A stretch of 64,000 nt of DNA from Paraburkholderia bryophila (GCF_013409255.1 NZ_JACCAS010000001.1:4340001-4404000), one strand, 5' to 3'; shown: positions 17,900 through 29,110, counted from the stretch's first letter. The notes: generated by a model from the sequence alone, not told the origin. Made by a program: numbers and translations.

Positions 17900-18652
17900 C
17901 TACCGCGCAGGATCCGCCCCTTCCTCCCGCTGCGCCGGCGACACCGCCCCGCACGCCCGAATCACCAACTGCACCACCTCTTCCGTCGTCGCATCGAACG
18001 CTTTCTGCGTCAACGCGCGCTTGCCCTTCAGCGCGCGAATCTGCGCATCGAAATCGGCGTAATGCTGCGTAGTCGCCCAGATCATATACATCAGCGTCTG
18101 CGCATTCACCGGCGCCAGCAAGCCACGCGCGATCCAGTCGTCGATCACTTTCACGCGGCTGTCGAGCCACGGCTTTACGCGCCCGGTGAGAATGTCTTCC
18201 ATATGCTCGGCGCCATGAATGATCTCGCTCGCCCACACCTTCGAACCCAGCGGCCGACGTCGCGACAATTCCATTTTCGCGCGCACGTACCCGCCAATCG
18301 CCTCGACCGGGTCGTCGCTGCATTCGAACGTATCCGCCGCGCGATGCCAGTCCTCGAACAGATCTTCCAGCACGCGACGATAGAGCGCGAGCTTCGTCGG
18401 GAAGTAGTAATGCACGTTGGCTTTCGGTAAGCCTGCACGCTCCGCGATCATCGCGGTGCTGGTGCCGTCGAGTCCACGCTCGGCGAACACCGCCTCCGCG
18501 CACGCCAGAAGATGCGCCTCGTTCGACTCGCGAATGTGTGCCTTGCGCCGCCGCAAAGGCGCGCGTGTTTCTGCGTTTTCCGTGATGCCGGCTGTCACGT
18601 CGTCGTCTCTCATGTTCGCCTTCGGCGGCATGGGCGCCGCGTCGCGCTTCAT
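17900..18652 (-). CDS. RutR-like TetR family regulator of pyrimidine degradation
   Basis: 250 residues. A TetR helix-turn-helix lies at about 63-88 (TSTAMIAERAGLPKANVHYYFPTKLALY), and the C-terminal part (WASEIIHGAEHMEDIL, then IDDWIARGLLAP, MIWATTQHYADFDAQI) matches the YcdC/RutR-type ligand domain. RutR of E. coli senses uracil. Divergent from the pyrimidine operon, with a RutR-type palindrome at 18788-18805. The start at 18652 has no clear ribosome site; ATGs at 18631 and 18613 are alternatives that would shorten a disordered N-terminus only. Confidence 0.88.
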   Translation of the reverse strand: MKRDAAPMPPKANMRDDDVTAGITENAETRAPLRRRKAHIRESNEAHLLACAEAVFAERGLDGTSTAMIAERAGLPKANVHYYFPTKLALYRRVLEDLFEDWHRAADTFECSDDPVEAIGGYVRAKMELSRRRPLGSKVWASEIIHGAEHMEDILTGRVKPWLDSRVKVIDDWIARGLLAPVNAQTLMYMIWATTQHYADFDAQIRALKGKRALTQKAFDATTEEVVQLVIRACGAVSPAQREEGADPAR

Positions 18653-18759
18653 TCTAGTCGCTCAACGCGCCGCTCACCTACCCAATCTTCACGGCGGATC
18701 ACACCGTGCTGCAGTGCAATGGCACGCTTCTCGCTATGTTTGTCACCGTACGAAAAGCA

Positions 18760-18805
18760 TTGATTTGGCGGGCTTAATCGTCTACAACCTGTCCAACTGG
18801 ACAGG
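18760..18805 (+). promoter_or_regulatory. Pyrimidine-degradation promoter with RutR-type operator
   Basis: TTGATT (18760-18765), a 17-base spacer and TACAAC (18783-18788), immediately followed by the perfect palindrome CCTGTCCAACTGGACAGG at 18788-18805. Eight-base arms with a two-base centre match the layout of the E. coli RutR site (TTGACCA-N2-TGGTCAA). The rest of the 303-base gap shows nothing else I can support. Confidence 0.7.
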
Positions 18806-18955
18806 ATTGGAAGAGCGGCCGATACCTTAGGGTTTGCCCCCTCTATCGAGCGGCGATCGAGCGTATCGAGTGTGCACCGCCACCGTGCGGACATGCCCCA
18901 AAAACCGCCGCCAATGCACCAGTTTCATTGCGGTTCACCGAAAGGAGCGAGACGA

Positions 18956-20236
18956 ATGAACGCGGTATCCGAAGCACTGAGGGGCGCCGAACCCACGACG
19001 TCGATCAAGGTCGACGGCAAGCGGTTGTGGGACAGCCTGATGACGATGGCGAAGATCGGCGCGACGCCGAAAGGCGGGGTGTGCCGACTCGCGCTCACCG
19101 ACCTCGACAAGGAAGGGCGCGATCTGATCGTCAGTTGGGCGAAGGAAGCGGGCTGCACGGTCAGCGTCGATCAGATGGGCAATGTGTTCATGCGCCGCGC
19201 CGGACGCGTGGCGGACGCGCTGCCGGTCATGACCGGTTCGCATGCGGACTCGCAGCCGACCGGCGGCCGCTTCGACGGCATCTACGGCGTGCTCGGCGGT
19301 CTCGAAGTGATCCGCAGTCTGAACGATCACGGCATTGAGACCGAGCATCCTGTCGAAGTAGTGATCTGGACCAACGAAGAAGGCTCGCGCTTCGCGCCGG
19401 CGATGGTGGCCTCCGGTGTGTTCGCTGGCGTGTTCACGCTGGACTATGGCCTCTCGCGCAAAGACGTGGACGGCAAGACCCTCGGCGAGGAACTCGAACG
19501 CATCGGCTATGCGGGCGACGTGCCGTGTGGCGGACGTCCTTTGCACGCGGCGTTCGAATTACACATCGAACAAGGGCCGATTCTCGAAGCGGAGCAGAAA
19601 ACCATCGGCGTCGTGACCGATGCGCAAGGTCAGCGCTGGTATGAAATCACGCTGACGGGTCAGGAAGCGCACGCGGGGCCGACGCCGATGCCGCGTCGCC
19701 GCGACGCCTTGCTCGGCGCTGCGCGGGTGGTCGATCTGGTCAACCGCATCGGTCTCGACCATGCGCCATTCGGTTGTGCGACGGTCGGCATGATGCAGGT
19801 CTACCCGAACTCACGCAACGTGATTCCGGGCCGCGTGTTTTTCACTGTCGACTTCCGTCATCCGGACGATGCGGTGCTTGCGAAAATGGATGCCGCATTG
19901 CGCGAGGGCGTGGAGAAGATCGCGAGCGGTATCGGTCTGGAAACCGAACTCGAACAGATCTTTTACTACGCCCCGGTCGCCTTCAATGAAGCCTGCGTGA
20001 AGTCCGTGCGCGCCGCCGCTGAACGCTTCGGCTATCCGCATCGCAACATGGTGTCCGGTGCGGGGCATGACGCCTGTTATCTGTCGCAAGTCGCGCCGAC
20101 GTCGATGGTGTTCGTGCCGTGCGTCGACGGGATCAGTCACAACGAGATCGAGGACGCCACCTTCGAATGGATCGAGGCGGGCGCCAACGTGCTGCTGCAC
20201 GCCATGCTCGAGCGTGCGTGCGAGCCGGTTTCATAA
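18956..20236 (+). CDS. M20-family amidohydrolase, probable N-carbamoyl-beta-alanine hydrolase
   Basis: 426 residues from the ATG at 18956 (AAGGAG upstream). Metal ligands of the hydantoinase/carbamoylase family are in place: H96 in GSHADSQPTGG, D107 in GRFDG, E141/E142 in TNEEGSRF, H203 in ELHIEQGP, and the late His in DGISHNE. Allantoate amidohydrolase and N-carbamoyl-L-amino acid hydrolase share these motifs, but the preT-preA and dihydropyrimidinase neighbours make beta-ureidopropionase, the third step (beta-alanine, CO2 and ammonia), the best call. First gene of the operon. Confidence 0.87.
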   Translation: MNAVSEALRGAEPTTSIKVDGKRLWDSLMTMAKIGATPKGGVCRLALTDLDKEGRDLIVSWAKEAGCTVSVDQMGNVFMRRAGRVADALPVMTGSHADSQPTGGRFDGIYGVLGGLEVIRSLNDHGIETEHPVEVVIWTNEEGSRFAPAMVASGVFAGVFTLDYGLSRKDVDGKTLGEELERIGYAGDVPCGGRPLHAAFELHIEQGPILEAEQKTIGVVTDAQGQRWYEITLTGQEAHAGPTPMPRRRDALLGAARVVDLVNRIGLDHAPFGCATVGMMQVYPNSRNVIPGRVFFTVDFRHPDDAVLAKMDAALREGVEKIASGIGLETELEQIFYYAPVAFNEACVKSVRAAAERFGYPHRNMVSGAGHDACYLSQVAPTSMVFVPCVDGISHNEIEDATFEWIEAGANVLLHAMLERACEPVS

Positions 20237-20389
20237 CGCAATCGCGGACCCGTTGAAGGTCCGCATGATTCGAGCGGTCGTGGTCGCATCACCCGCTTCA
20301 CCGTCGTGCCCATAAAACATGCCGCCCCGGCTCCGCTTCAGCGCAGCCGGCGGGACCGGCTACGTCCTCACATCGAAGAAGGAACGTGT

Positions 20390-21739
20390 ATGGCTATCAA
20401 GCAAACCGGCGACATTGCCGCGCAGCGCCTGTCGCCCGAGCAGCTTTCGTGCGAGTTCTCCGATATCGCACCCTTGCTCGACGCGAGCGCGGCTGCCGCC
20501 GCGGCGAGCCGCTGCCACTACTGTTACGACGCGCCGTGTGTGAATGCGTGTCCGACGCAGATCGACATTCCCAGTTTCATTCGCAAGATCGGCAACGGCA
20601 ATCTGAAAGGCGCGGCGGTGGACATTCTGTCGGCCAATCCGCTGGGCGGCATGTGCGCGCGCGTCTGTCCGACCGAGATTCTTTGCGAAGGCGCTTGCGT
20701 GCGCAACCATCAGGACGCGAAGCCGGTGGCGATCGGTGCGCTGCAACGTCACGCGACCGATTGGGCGATGGCGCGCGGCGAAGTGCTGTTCAAGCGGGCG
20801 GCGGACACGGGACGGCATGTCGCGGTGGTCGGTGCGGGGCCGGCAGGGCTCGCGTGTGCGCATCGGCTTGCGTTGAGCGGCCACCAGGTGACGATTTACG
20901 ACGCGCATGAAAAAGCGGGCGGTCTGAATGAATACGGCATTGCCGCGTATAAAACCGTCGACGATTTCGCGCAGCGTGAAGTGGCATGGCTGTGTTCGGT
21001 CGGCGGTATCGAGATCAAACATGGCGTGGCGCTGGGGCGCGATATCGATCTCGATACGCTGCGCCAGCAACACGATGCGGTGTTCCTCGCAATCGGCCTG
21101 ACCGGCGTGCGCGCGCTCGCCATGGAAGGCGAGGACCTGAGCGGCGTGATGAACGCGGTGGACTTTATCGAACAGATTCGCAGCGCGAGCGATGTCGGCA
21201 CGGTGCCAGTCGGGCGGCGCATTGTCGTGATCGGGGGCGGCAATACGGCGGTCGATGCCGCCGTGCAAAGCCGCAAGCTCGGCGCGACCTCGGTGACGAT
21301 GGTGTACCGGCGCGGTGTCGAATCGATGAGCGCCACGTGGGCCGAGCGCGACTTTGCGCAAACCAGCGGCGTCACGCTCGTTACGCATGCAGCGCCGACG
21401 CGTTTGATCGGCGACGCAGGCGTAGTGATCGGCGTCGAGTTCGAGCGCACGTCGAGTGAAGGCAGCCGGGAGCGTTTCGTGGTCGAAGCCGACATGGTGC
21501 TCAAAGCGATCGGTCAAACGTTGGTGCCGGTCGGTATCGAACGCGAGTTGTTGACGCTCGACGGCAACCGTATCGCGGTGGACGAAAACGGCCAGACCTC
21601 GTTACCCAGCGTATGGGCGGGCGGAGATTGCGCGGCCACCGGCGGCATCGACCTCACGGTGCAAGCGGTGCAGGACGGCAAGATCGCGGCGGCCGCGATC
21701 GATGCGCAGTTCGCCCGCACGGCGGTGAAAGCCGCATAA
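20390..21739 (+). CDS. preT: NAD-dependent dihydropyrimidine dehydrogenase, PreT subunit
   Basis: 449 residues from the ATG at 20390. The N-terminal Cys-rich Fe-S region (CHYCYDAPCVNACP at 42-55, then CARVCPTEILCEGAC at about 89-103), FAD motif GAGPAGLA (148-154) and NAD(P)H motif IGGGNTAVDAA (about 283-293) are those of GltD-like electron-input subunits. With PreA it reduces uracil and thymine to the dihydro forms. A longer frame from 20306 lacks a ribosome site. 154 bases separate it from the amidohydrolase gene, with no terminator seen. Confidence 0.95.
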   Translation: MAIKQTGDIAAQRLSPEQLSCEFSDIAPLLDASAAAAAASRCHYCYDAPCVNACPTQIDIPSFIRKIGNGNLKGAAVDILSANPLGGMCARVCPTEILCEGACVRNHQDAKPVAIGALQRHATDWAMARGEVLFKRAADTGRHVAVVGAGPAGLACAHRLALSGHQVTIYDAHEKAGGLNEYGIAAYKTVDDFAQREVAWLCSVGGIEIKHGVALGRDIDLDTLRQQHDAVFLAIGLTGVRALAMEGEDLSGVMNAVDFIEQIRSASDVGTVPVGRRIVVIGGGNTAVDAAVQSRKLGATSVTMVYRRGVESMSATWAERDFAQTSGVTLVTHAAPTRLIGDAGVVIGVEFERTSSEGSRERFVVEADMVLKAIGQTLVPVGIERELLTLDGNRIAVDENGQTSLPSVWAGGDCAATGGIDLTVQAVQDGKIAAAAIDAQFARTAVKAA

Positions 21740-21837
21740 GCCTTAGCGCAGCGCACGGCTAACGCTAACCACGCCAGCCGCCAGAAACATGCATCCGAAG
21801 ACCCTGACAAAAAATAGCCGTCCCCAAGGAGCCGAAC

Positions 21838-23166
21838 ATGGCCGATCTGCGCTGTACGATTGCCGGCATTACCTCGCCGAATCCCTTCTGGCTCGCGTCC
21901 GCGCCGCCCACCGACAAAGCCTATAACGTGAACCGCGCATTCGAAGCGGGCTGGGGCGGCGTGGTGTGGAAGACACTGGGCCTCGACCCGCACGTAGTCA
22001 ACGTCAGCTCGCGCTACGGCGCGGTGCAATGGAACGGCCAGCGCATCGCGGGCCTGAACAATATCGAACTGATCACCGACCGTCCGCTCGACATCAATTT
22101 GCGCGAAATAGCCCAGGTCAAACGCGACTGGCCCGATCGCGCGATGATCGTCTCGCTGATGGTGCCGTGCAACGAACGCGACTGGAAGTGGATTCTGCCG
22201 CTCGTCGAAGATACCGGCGCCGACGCGGTCGAACTGAATTTCGGCTGTCCGCACGGCATGAGCGAACGCGGTATGGGCGCGGCGGTCGGGCAAGTGCCCG
22301 AGTACATCGAGATGGTCACACGCTGGGTGAAGGAGGGCAGCAAGCTGCCATGCCTCGTCAAGCTCACACCGAATATCAGCGACATCCGCCTCGGTTCGCG
22401 CGCGGCTTATAAAGGCGGCGCGGATGGCGTGTCGCTGATCAACACGATCAACTCGATCGTAGCGGTCGATCTCGACGCGATGTCGCCGCTGCCGATGGTC
22501 GACGGCAAAGGCACGCACGGCGGCTACTGCGGTCCCGCAGTGAAGCCGATCGCGCTGAACATGGTCGCGGAAATCGCTCGCGACGTCGAAACGCCGAACC
22601 TGCCGATCTCCGGTATCGGCGGCATTTCAACGTGGCGCGATGCCGCTGAATTCATGGTGCTCGGCGCGGGCAGCGTGCAGGTTTGCACGGCGGCGATGCA
22701 CTACGGCTTTCGCATCGTCTCCGATCTCGCCGACGGCCTGTCGAACTGGATGGACGAAAAAGGCTACGCCACGCTCGACGATATTCGCGGCCGCGCAGTG
22801 CCGAACGTCACCGACTGGAAGTACCTGAACCTCAAATACGACATCAAGGCGCGCATCGATCAGGACAAGTGCATTCAGTGCGGCCTGTGCCATATCGCCT
22901 GCGAGGACACGGCGCACCAGGCGATCATGAAAGAAAAAGATGGCGTCCGGCATTTTGAAGTGATGGACTCCGAATGTGTCGGCTGCAATCTGTGCATGCA
23001 TGTGTGTCCGGTCGAAGAATGCATCACGATGGAACGCGTGGATCAGGGCGAGTACGCGAACTGGACCACGCATCCGAACAACCCGGCACGTGTGAATGCA
23101 GGGGAGCCCGCCGCGACGGAAGCGGCCGACACCGCCGAACCTGCGCACGCGGCCAAGGCAGCCTGA
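21838..23166 (+). CDS. preA: NAD-dependent dihydropyrimidine dehydrogenase, PreA subunit
   Basis: 442 residues. A dihydroorotate-dehydrogenase-like FMN barrel fills residues 1-310, with the catalytic Cys in NFGCPHGMSERGMG at about 132-145. Two C-terminal 4Fe-4S motifs follow: CIQCGLCHIAC from about 345 and CVGCNLCMHVCP from about 381. The last 35 residues are an Ala/Glu-rich tail. AAGGAG precedes the ATG. It forms the substrate-reducing half of the PreAT complex, step one of reductive pyrimidine catabolism. Confidence 0.96.
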   Translation: MADLRCTIAGITSPNPFWLASAPPTDKAYNVNRAFEAGWGGVVWKTLGLDPHVVNVSSRYGAVQWNGQRIAGLNNIELITDRPLDINLREIAQVKRDWPDRAMIVSLMVPCNERDWKWILPLVEDTGADAVELNFGCPHGMSERGMGAAVGQVPEYIEMVTRWVKEGSKLPCLVKLTPNISDIRLGSRAAYKGGADGVSLINTINSIVAVDLDAMSPLPMVDGKGTHGGYCGPAVKPIALNMVAEIARDVETPNLPISGIGGISTWRDAAEFMVLGAGSVQVCTAAMHYGFRIVSDLADGLSNWMDEKGYATLDDIRGRAVPNVTDWKYLNLKYDIKARIDQDKCIQCGLCHIACEDTAHQAIMKEKDGVRHFEVMDSECVGCNLCMHVCPVEECITMERVDQGEYANWTTHPNNPARVNAGEPAATEAADTAEPAHAAKAA

Positions 23167-23240
23167 GACGAGCATTCCCCAAAGGCCTCACGCGCCGTCA
23201 GAAGCCGCGCGGGCCTCAACGATCCAGTGGAGATCTTTCG

Positions 23241-24752
23241 ATGAAGCAGACAGCGCAACCCGCCGATCCGCAGTTCGCGGCCGGCGTGCAGGGCAGCAGT
23301 CTTTACAACGACGACCTTGCGCCGACCGGCGTCGCGCAACGCACGTGGAGGTGGTATCACTTCGCGGCGCTGTGGGTGGGGATGGTGATGAATATCGCCT
23401 CGTACATGCTCGCGGCCGGTTTGACGGAAGAGGGCATGTCGCCGTGGCAGGCGGTCGCGACCGTGCTGCTCGGCAATCTGATCGTGCTGGTGCCGATGCT
23501 GTTGATCGGCCACGCCGGCGCGAAGCACGGCATTCCGTACGCGGTGCTGGTGCGTTCGTCGTTCGGCACGCAGGGCGCGAAATTGCCGGCCATGTTGCGT
23601 GCGATCGTCGCGTGCGGCTGGTATGGCATTCAGACGTGGCTCGGCGGCAGTGCGATCTATACGCTGCTGAACATACTTACCGGTAACGCGCTGCATGGCG
23701 CGGCCTTGCCGTTTCTCGACATCTCGCTCGCGCAGCTCGCGTGTTTCCTGGTGTTCTGGGCGTTGCAGATTTACTTCATCGTGCACGGCACCGATTCGAT
23801 CCGCTGGCTCGAAAGCTGGTCCGCGCCGATCAAGATCGTGATGTGTATCGCACTCGTGTGGTGGGCGACGTCGAAGGCGGGCGGTCTCGGCTCGATGCTG
23901 TCGGCGCCGTCGCAATTCGTGCCGGGCGGCAAGAAGGAGGGCATGTTCTGGGTGACGTTCTGGCCGGGTCTCACAGCCATGGTCGGTTTCTGGGCCACAC
24001 TCGCACTGAATATTCCCGACTTCACACGCTTCGCGAAAACGCAGCGCGACCAGATCGTCGGCCAGTCGATCGGCTTGCCGTTGCCGATGGCATTGCTGTC
24101 GGTGATCTCGGTGGTGGTGACTTCGGCAACGGTGGTGATCTACGGCAAGGCGATCTGGGATCCGATCGACCTGACGAGCCGCATGACGGGTATTGGCGTG
24201 GGCGTCGCGCTGATCATCCTCACGCTCGACACGATGTGCTGCAATCTCGCCGCCAACCTCGTCGGCCCGGCTTATGACTTTTCGAGCCTGTGGCCGAAGG
24301 GGATTTCGTATCGCGTCGGCGGCATGATTACCGCGACCATCGCGATCGTGATGATGCCGTGGAAGATTCTCGCCACCACGCAAGGCTATATCTTCACGTG
24401 GCTGGTCGGTTATTCGGCATTGCTTGGACCGGTCGCCGGCATTCTGATGGTCGATTACTTTCTGATTCGCGGCACCCGGCTCGATCCGCGCGAACTGTTC
24501 GACGAGCACGGCGAATACAGCTATACGGGCGGCTGGAATATCGGCGCGGTGGTCGCGCTGGTGATCGGCGTGCTGCCGAATCTGCCGGGCTTTTTGCATA
24601 CCGCGTTTCCGGCTTCGTTTCCGAACGTGCCGGCGATCTTCAATACGCTCTATACGTATGCGTGGTTTGTCGGACTCGCGTTGGCGTCGATCGTGTACAG
24701 CGCGTGGATGAAGCTCAGCAAAGGATCGAGCGCGCGGGTAGCGAGCGCGTAG
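23241..24752 (+). CDS. NCS1 family nucleobase permease
   Basis: 503 residues from the ATG at 23241; the open frame runs back to 22974 but overlaps preA and has no ribosome site. About 12 membrane segments. The family pattern is clear: YNDDLAPTGVAQRTWRWYHFAALWVGMVMNI near the N-terminus, GSWYGIQTW-like CGWYGIQTWLGG, FWATLALNIPDFTRFAKTQ and GPVAGILMVDYFLIR. NCS1 carriers import uracil, allantoin, hydantoin or cytosine with cations. In this operon uracil, thymine or a dihydropyrimidine is the likely cargo. Confidence 0.93.
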   Translation: MKQTAQPADPQFAAGVQGSSLYNDDLAPTGVAQRTWRWYHFAALWVGMVMNIASYMLAAGLTEEGMSPWQAVATVLLGNLIVLVPMLLIGHAGAKHGIPYAVLVRSSFGTQGAKLPAMLRAIVACGWYGIQTWLGGSAIYTLLNILTGNALHGAALPFLDISLAQLACFLVFWALQIYFIVHGTDSIRWLESWSAPIKIVMCIALVWWATSKAGGLGSMLSAPSQFVPGGKKEGMFWVTFWPGLTAMVGFWATLALNIPDFTRFAKTQRDQIVGQSIGLPLPMALLSVISVVVTSATVVIYGKAIWDPIDLTSRMTGIGVGVALIILTLDTMCCNLAANLVGPAYDFSSLWPKGISYRVGGMITATIAIVMMPWKILATTQGYIFTWLVGYSALLGPVAGILMVDYFLIRGTRLDPRELFDEHGEYSYTGGWNIGAVVALVIGVLPNLPGFLHTAFPASFPNVPAIFNTLYTYAWFVGLALASIVYSAWMKLSKGSSARVASA

Positions 24753-24805
24753 TGCCTGATGCGAGCGTAATGGATAGAGGTAGCACCGAAACCAGCAGTT
24801 CATAA

Positions 24806-26269
<1,464 letters not shown>

Positions 26270-26289
26270 TCTTTCTGTAAGCCCACCAG

Positions 26290-26329
26290 GGGCAGTGCCG
26301 TGGTTTTCCACGGCACTGCCCTTTCTTTT
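26290..26329 (+). terminator. Strong terminator after dihydropyrimidinase
   Basis: Perfect 14-bp stem GGGCAGTGCCGTGG (26290-26303) / CCACGGCACTGCCC (26308-26321) with a TTTT loop and TTTCTTTT tail. The stretch from 26330 to 26637 shows no gene; it must hold the promoter of the next operon but I see no convincing -35/-10 pair. Confidence 0.93.
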
Positions 26330-26637
26330 GCCGCCGTGCGGTTAGTCGCCTTAGCCGCGTTAGCCGTGGCAGCACCCCTCCCGTGTTTTCCCCGATGGCG
26401 TCCTGCCCGCGTTCCATGATGCGATGCATGCCGTTCGTCCTATCTGCTATAACGTCGTATTCGACAATATGTCGGCGGTCACGGCTGTCGCCTTAGCACG
26501 TATGCGCATATTGATCGGAAACCTGATCCTTTGTAAAAGCATGAGCCCTTTGCTACAGTCCGCCCACTCTGCCGGGCGCAAGCGCGGCGGGCCCTGCCCA
26601 AGCATCACTGATGCAGCAAACCTGACGGAGCCACCTG

Positions 26638-27426
26638 ATGAAGTCGAAGTCGATTCGTTCCATTCTGCTGATCGCGCTGTTTCAAGCCGTCGCCGTGACC
26701 TCGGCCTTCGCCGCCGATGAGCTCGCGCAGATCAAATCCGCCGGCGTGTTCAAGATCGGCACCGAAGGCACCTACGCGCCGTTCACATATCACGACGAGT
26801 CCGGCAAGCTGACCGGCTTCGACGTGGAGATCGGCACCGCGATCGCGCAGCGCCTGGGCGTCAAGCCGCAATTCGTGGAAGGTAAGTGGGACGGGTTGAT
26901 CGCCGGTCTCGACGTGAACCGCTACGACGCGGTGATCAATGAAGTGGCCATTACCGACGCGCGCAAGGTCAAATACGATTTCTCGGACCCGTACATCACG
27001 TCGCACGCGGCGCTGATCGTGCAGTCGAATAACACGACGGTGAAGAATTTCGACGACCTGAAGGGCAAGAAGTCAGCTAATACACTGACCAGCAACTTCG
27101 GCAAGATCGCAGCGGCGCATGGCGCGGAAGTGATCCCCGTGCAGGGCTTCAATGAGTCGATCGATCTGCTGACCTCGGGCCGTGTGGATGCGACCGTCAA
27201 CGATTCGCTGTCGTTCCTCGACTTCAAGAAGCACAAGCCGGACGCCAAGGTGAAGATCGTCGCGCTCGATACCGCGTCGGACAGCAGCGACAAATCCGCC
27301 GTGCTGATCCGAAAGGGTAGTCCGGAACTGGTGGCAGCGATCAACAAGGCTCTCGCCGACATGAAGAAAGACGGCACCTACGAGAAGATCTCGCAGAAGT
27401 ACTTCGGCAAAGACGTTTCCAAGTAA
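26638..27426 (+). CDS. Amino-acid ABC transporter substrate-binding protein (cystine type)
   Basis: 262 residues with a signal peptide ending at TSAFA and a bacterial extracellular solute-binding domain 3 fold. GVFKIGTEGTYAPFTYHDESGKLTGFDVEIGTAIA at the mature N-terminus and AVINEVAITDARKVKYDFSDPYI are typical of FliY/TcyJ cystine-binding proteins; amino-acid specificity is inferred from family resemblance. Periplasmic. First gene of a three-gene importer operon, 22 bases before the permease. Confidence 0.92.
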   Translation: MKSKSIRSILLIALFQAVAVTSAFAADELAQIKSAGVFKIGTEGTYAPFTYHDESGKLTGFDVEIGTAIAQRLGVKPQFVEGKWDGLIAGLDVNRYDAVINEVAITDARKVKYDFSDPYITSHAALIVQSNNTTVKNFDDLKGKKSANTLTSNFGKIAAAHGAEVIPVQGFNESIDLLTSGRVDATVNDSLSFLDFKKHKPDAKVKIVALDTASDSSDKSAVLIRKGSPELVAAINKALADMKKDGTYEKISQKYFGKDVSK

Positions 27427-27448
27427 GCCCCCACCGCGAGTCTGAATC

Positions 27449-28126
27449 ATGCCGGCATGGTTGCATCTGATGGCGCATTCGCTGTGGCCCCTGCTGTATG
27501 CGGGGCTTGTGTTCACCGTGCCGCTGACGCTGGCGTCGTTTGCGATCGGTATCGTGCTCGCGTTCGTCGTCGCGCTGGTGCGGCTGTTCGGGCCGAAGTG
27601 GGCGGTGGCGATCGTGCGTTTTTACGTGTGGCTGTTTCGCGGCTCACCGTTGCTCGTGCAACTGTTCGTGATCTTCTACGGCTTGCCGAATGTGGGCATC
27701 GTGCTCGATCCGTTGACGGCGGCGATCATCGGCTTTTCGCTGAACGTGGGCGCGTATAACTCCGAAGTGATTCGCGGCGTGATCGAATCGATTCCGAAAG
27801 GACAGTGGGAAGCCGCCTATTCGATGGGGATGACGCGCAGTCAGGCACTGCGTCGCGCGATCCTGCCGCAAGCGGCGCGCGTGGCGCTGCCGCCGCTGTC
27901 GAATTCGTTTATCGCGCTGGTCAAAGACACGTCGCTGGCCGCGGTGCTGACGGTGCCCGAAGTGTTTCAGGCGGCGCAGCGGATCGCCTCGGTGACCTAC
28001 GAACCGCTGATTCTCTATACCGAAGCGGCGCTGGTGTATCTGGTGTTCAGTTCGGTCTTGTCGTCGGCGCAAGTCAGGCTCGAACGCAAGTTCGGCCGTC
28101 ACGCACTTTTCCAGGCAGGTAACTGA
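27449..28126 (+). CDS. Amino-acid ABC transporter permease (cystine type)
   Basis: 225 residues with about five membrane segments. The HisM/YecS-type permease pattern is clear: FYVWLFRGSPLLVQLFVIFYGLP, and the EAA loop GQWEAAYSMGMTRSQALRRAILPQAARVALPP that docks with the ATPase. Stop and next start overlap as TGATG at 28124-28128, so it is translationally coupled to the ATPase gene. One permease gene only, so a homodimer is expected. Confidence 0.93.
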   Translation: MPAWLHLMAHSLWPLLYAGLVFTVPLTLASFAIGIVLAFVVALVRLFGPKWAVAIVRFYVWLFRGSPLLVQLFVIFYGLPNVGIVLDPLTAAIIGFSLNVGAYNSEVIRGVIESIPKGQWEAAYSMGMTRSQALRRAILPQAARVALPPLSNSFIALVKDTSLAAVLTVPEVFQAAQRIASVTYEPLILYTEAALVYLVFSSVLSSAQVRLERKFGRHALFQAGN

Positions 28127-28899
28127 TGATCCGACTGGAAAAAATCGACAAGTATTTCGGCGGCTTGCGCGTGCTGAATTCGGTGGATCTGAAACTCGAG
28201 CCGGGCAATGTCACGGCGCTGATCGGTCCATCTGGCAGCGGTAAAAGCACGCTGTTGCGCTGCGTGAATCTGCTGGAAATTCCTGAAGCGGGTTCGCTCG
28301 AACTGGGCGATCAGCGGCTCGAATTCAGTCGCGACAAAAAACCGTCGCGAGAAGCGGTGCTGACGATTCGCCGTCGCACCGGCATGGTGTTTCAGAACTT
28401 CCAGTTGTTTCCGCATCTGACGGTGCGGCAGAACGTGATGGAAGGTTTGCTGACCGTGCAGAAGTGGGACAAGGAAAAAGCGCGGGTGCGTGCCGATGAA
28501 TTGCTGGAGAAGGTCGGCATTGCGCACAAGGCGGACGCGTGGCCGGCCACGCTCTCCGGCGGCCAGCAGCAGCGGGTGGCGATTGCGCGAGCGTTGGCGC
28601 CGTCGCCGGAAGTGCTGTTGTGCGACGAGCCGACCTCGGCGCTCGATCCGGGTCTCGCCGCCGAAGTGGTCGAAGTGCTCAAGCAACTCGCCACCGAAGG
28701 CATGACGATGCTGATGGCCACGCACGACCTGCGGCTCGCCGCGACGATCGCGCGCGACGTGGTGTTCCTGAATAACGGCGTGGTGAAAGAAGCGGGACCG
28801 TCGCGCGAGATCTTCATGCAGCCGCGTGAACCGGAAACGGCGCGTTTCGTGTCGACGTTGACGCACAGTCTGCCGGACTCGTGGACTGAACGAGGTTGA
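28126..28899 (+). CDS. Amino-acid ABC transporter ATPase (cystine type)
   Basis: 257 residues with Walker A GPSGSGKST (about 36-44), signature LSGGQQQRVAIARAL (about 143-157), Walker B VLLCDEPTSALDP and the switch His in ATHD. A polar amino-acid transporter ATPase of the YecC/GlnQ group, energising uptake by the two genes before it. 210 bases follow to the convergent leuA, holding only the leuA terminator. Confidence 0.94.
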   Translation: MIRLEKIDKYFGGLRVLNSVDLKLEPGNVTALIGPSGSGKSTLLRCVNLLEIPEAGSLELGDQRLEFSRDKKPSREAVLTIRRRTGMVFQNFQLFPHLTVRQNVMEGLLTVQKWDKEKARVRADELLEKVGIAHKADAWPATLSGGQQQRVAIARALAPSPEVLLCDEPTSALDPGLAAEVVEVLKQLATEGMTMLMATHDLRLAATIARDVVFLNNGVVKEAGPSREIFMQPREPETARFVSTLTHSLPDSWTERG

Positions 28900-29039
28900 G
28901 TGCGAGGTTCAGAGACGGGCCAGACTCTTAAAGACGGCGCAACTATCGCAGGCTCGCTTTCCCGCTGAAAGAGAGTGGAGTGCAATTCGGTATTACAGAC
29001 TGAGCACGACGTGTTTCGCGGGCAACAATCGCGGCCGAT

Positions 29040-29075
29040 AAAAAAGGGGCGTCCGAAGTGAACCGAACGCCCCTT
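29040..29075 (-). terminator. Terminator of leuA
   Basis: On the minus strand AGGGGCGTTCG pairs with CGGACGCCCCT (one mismatch) around an 8-base loop and runs into TTTTTT (29045-29040). Confidence 0.8.
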
Positions 29076-29110
29076 CAACGACACCAGCCATCAATTGCAA
29101 GCTAGCTATT

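Noticed and set aside
22974..23240. Extension of the NCS1 permease into preA
   Set aside because: Overlaps preA in another frame; no ribosome site; permease homology starts after 23241.
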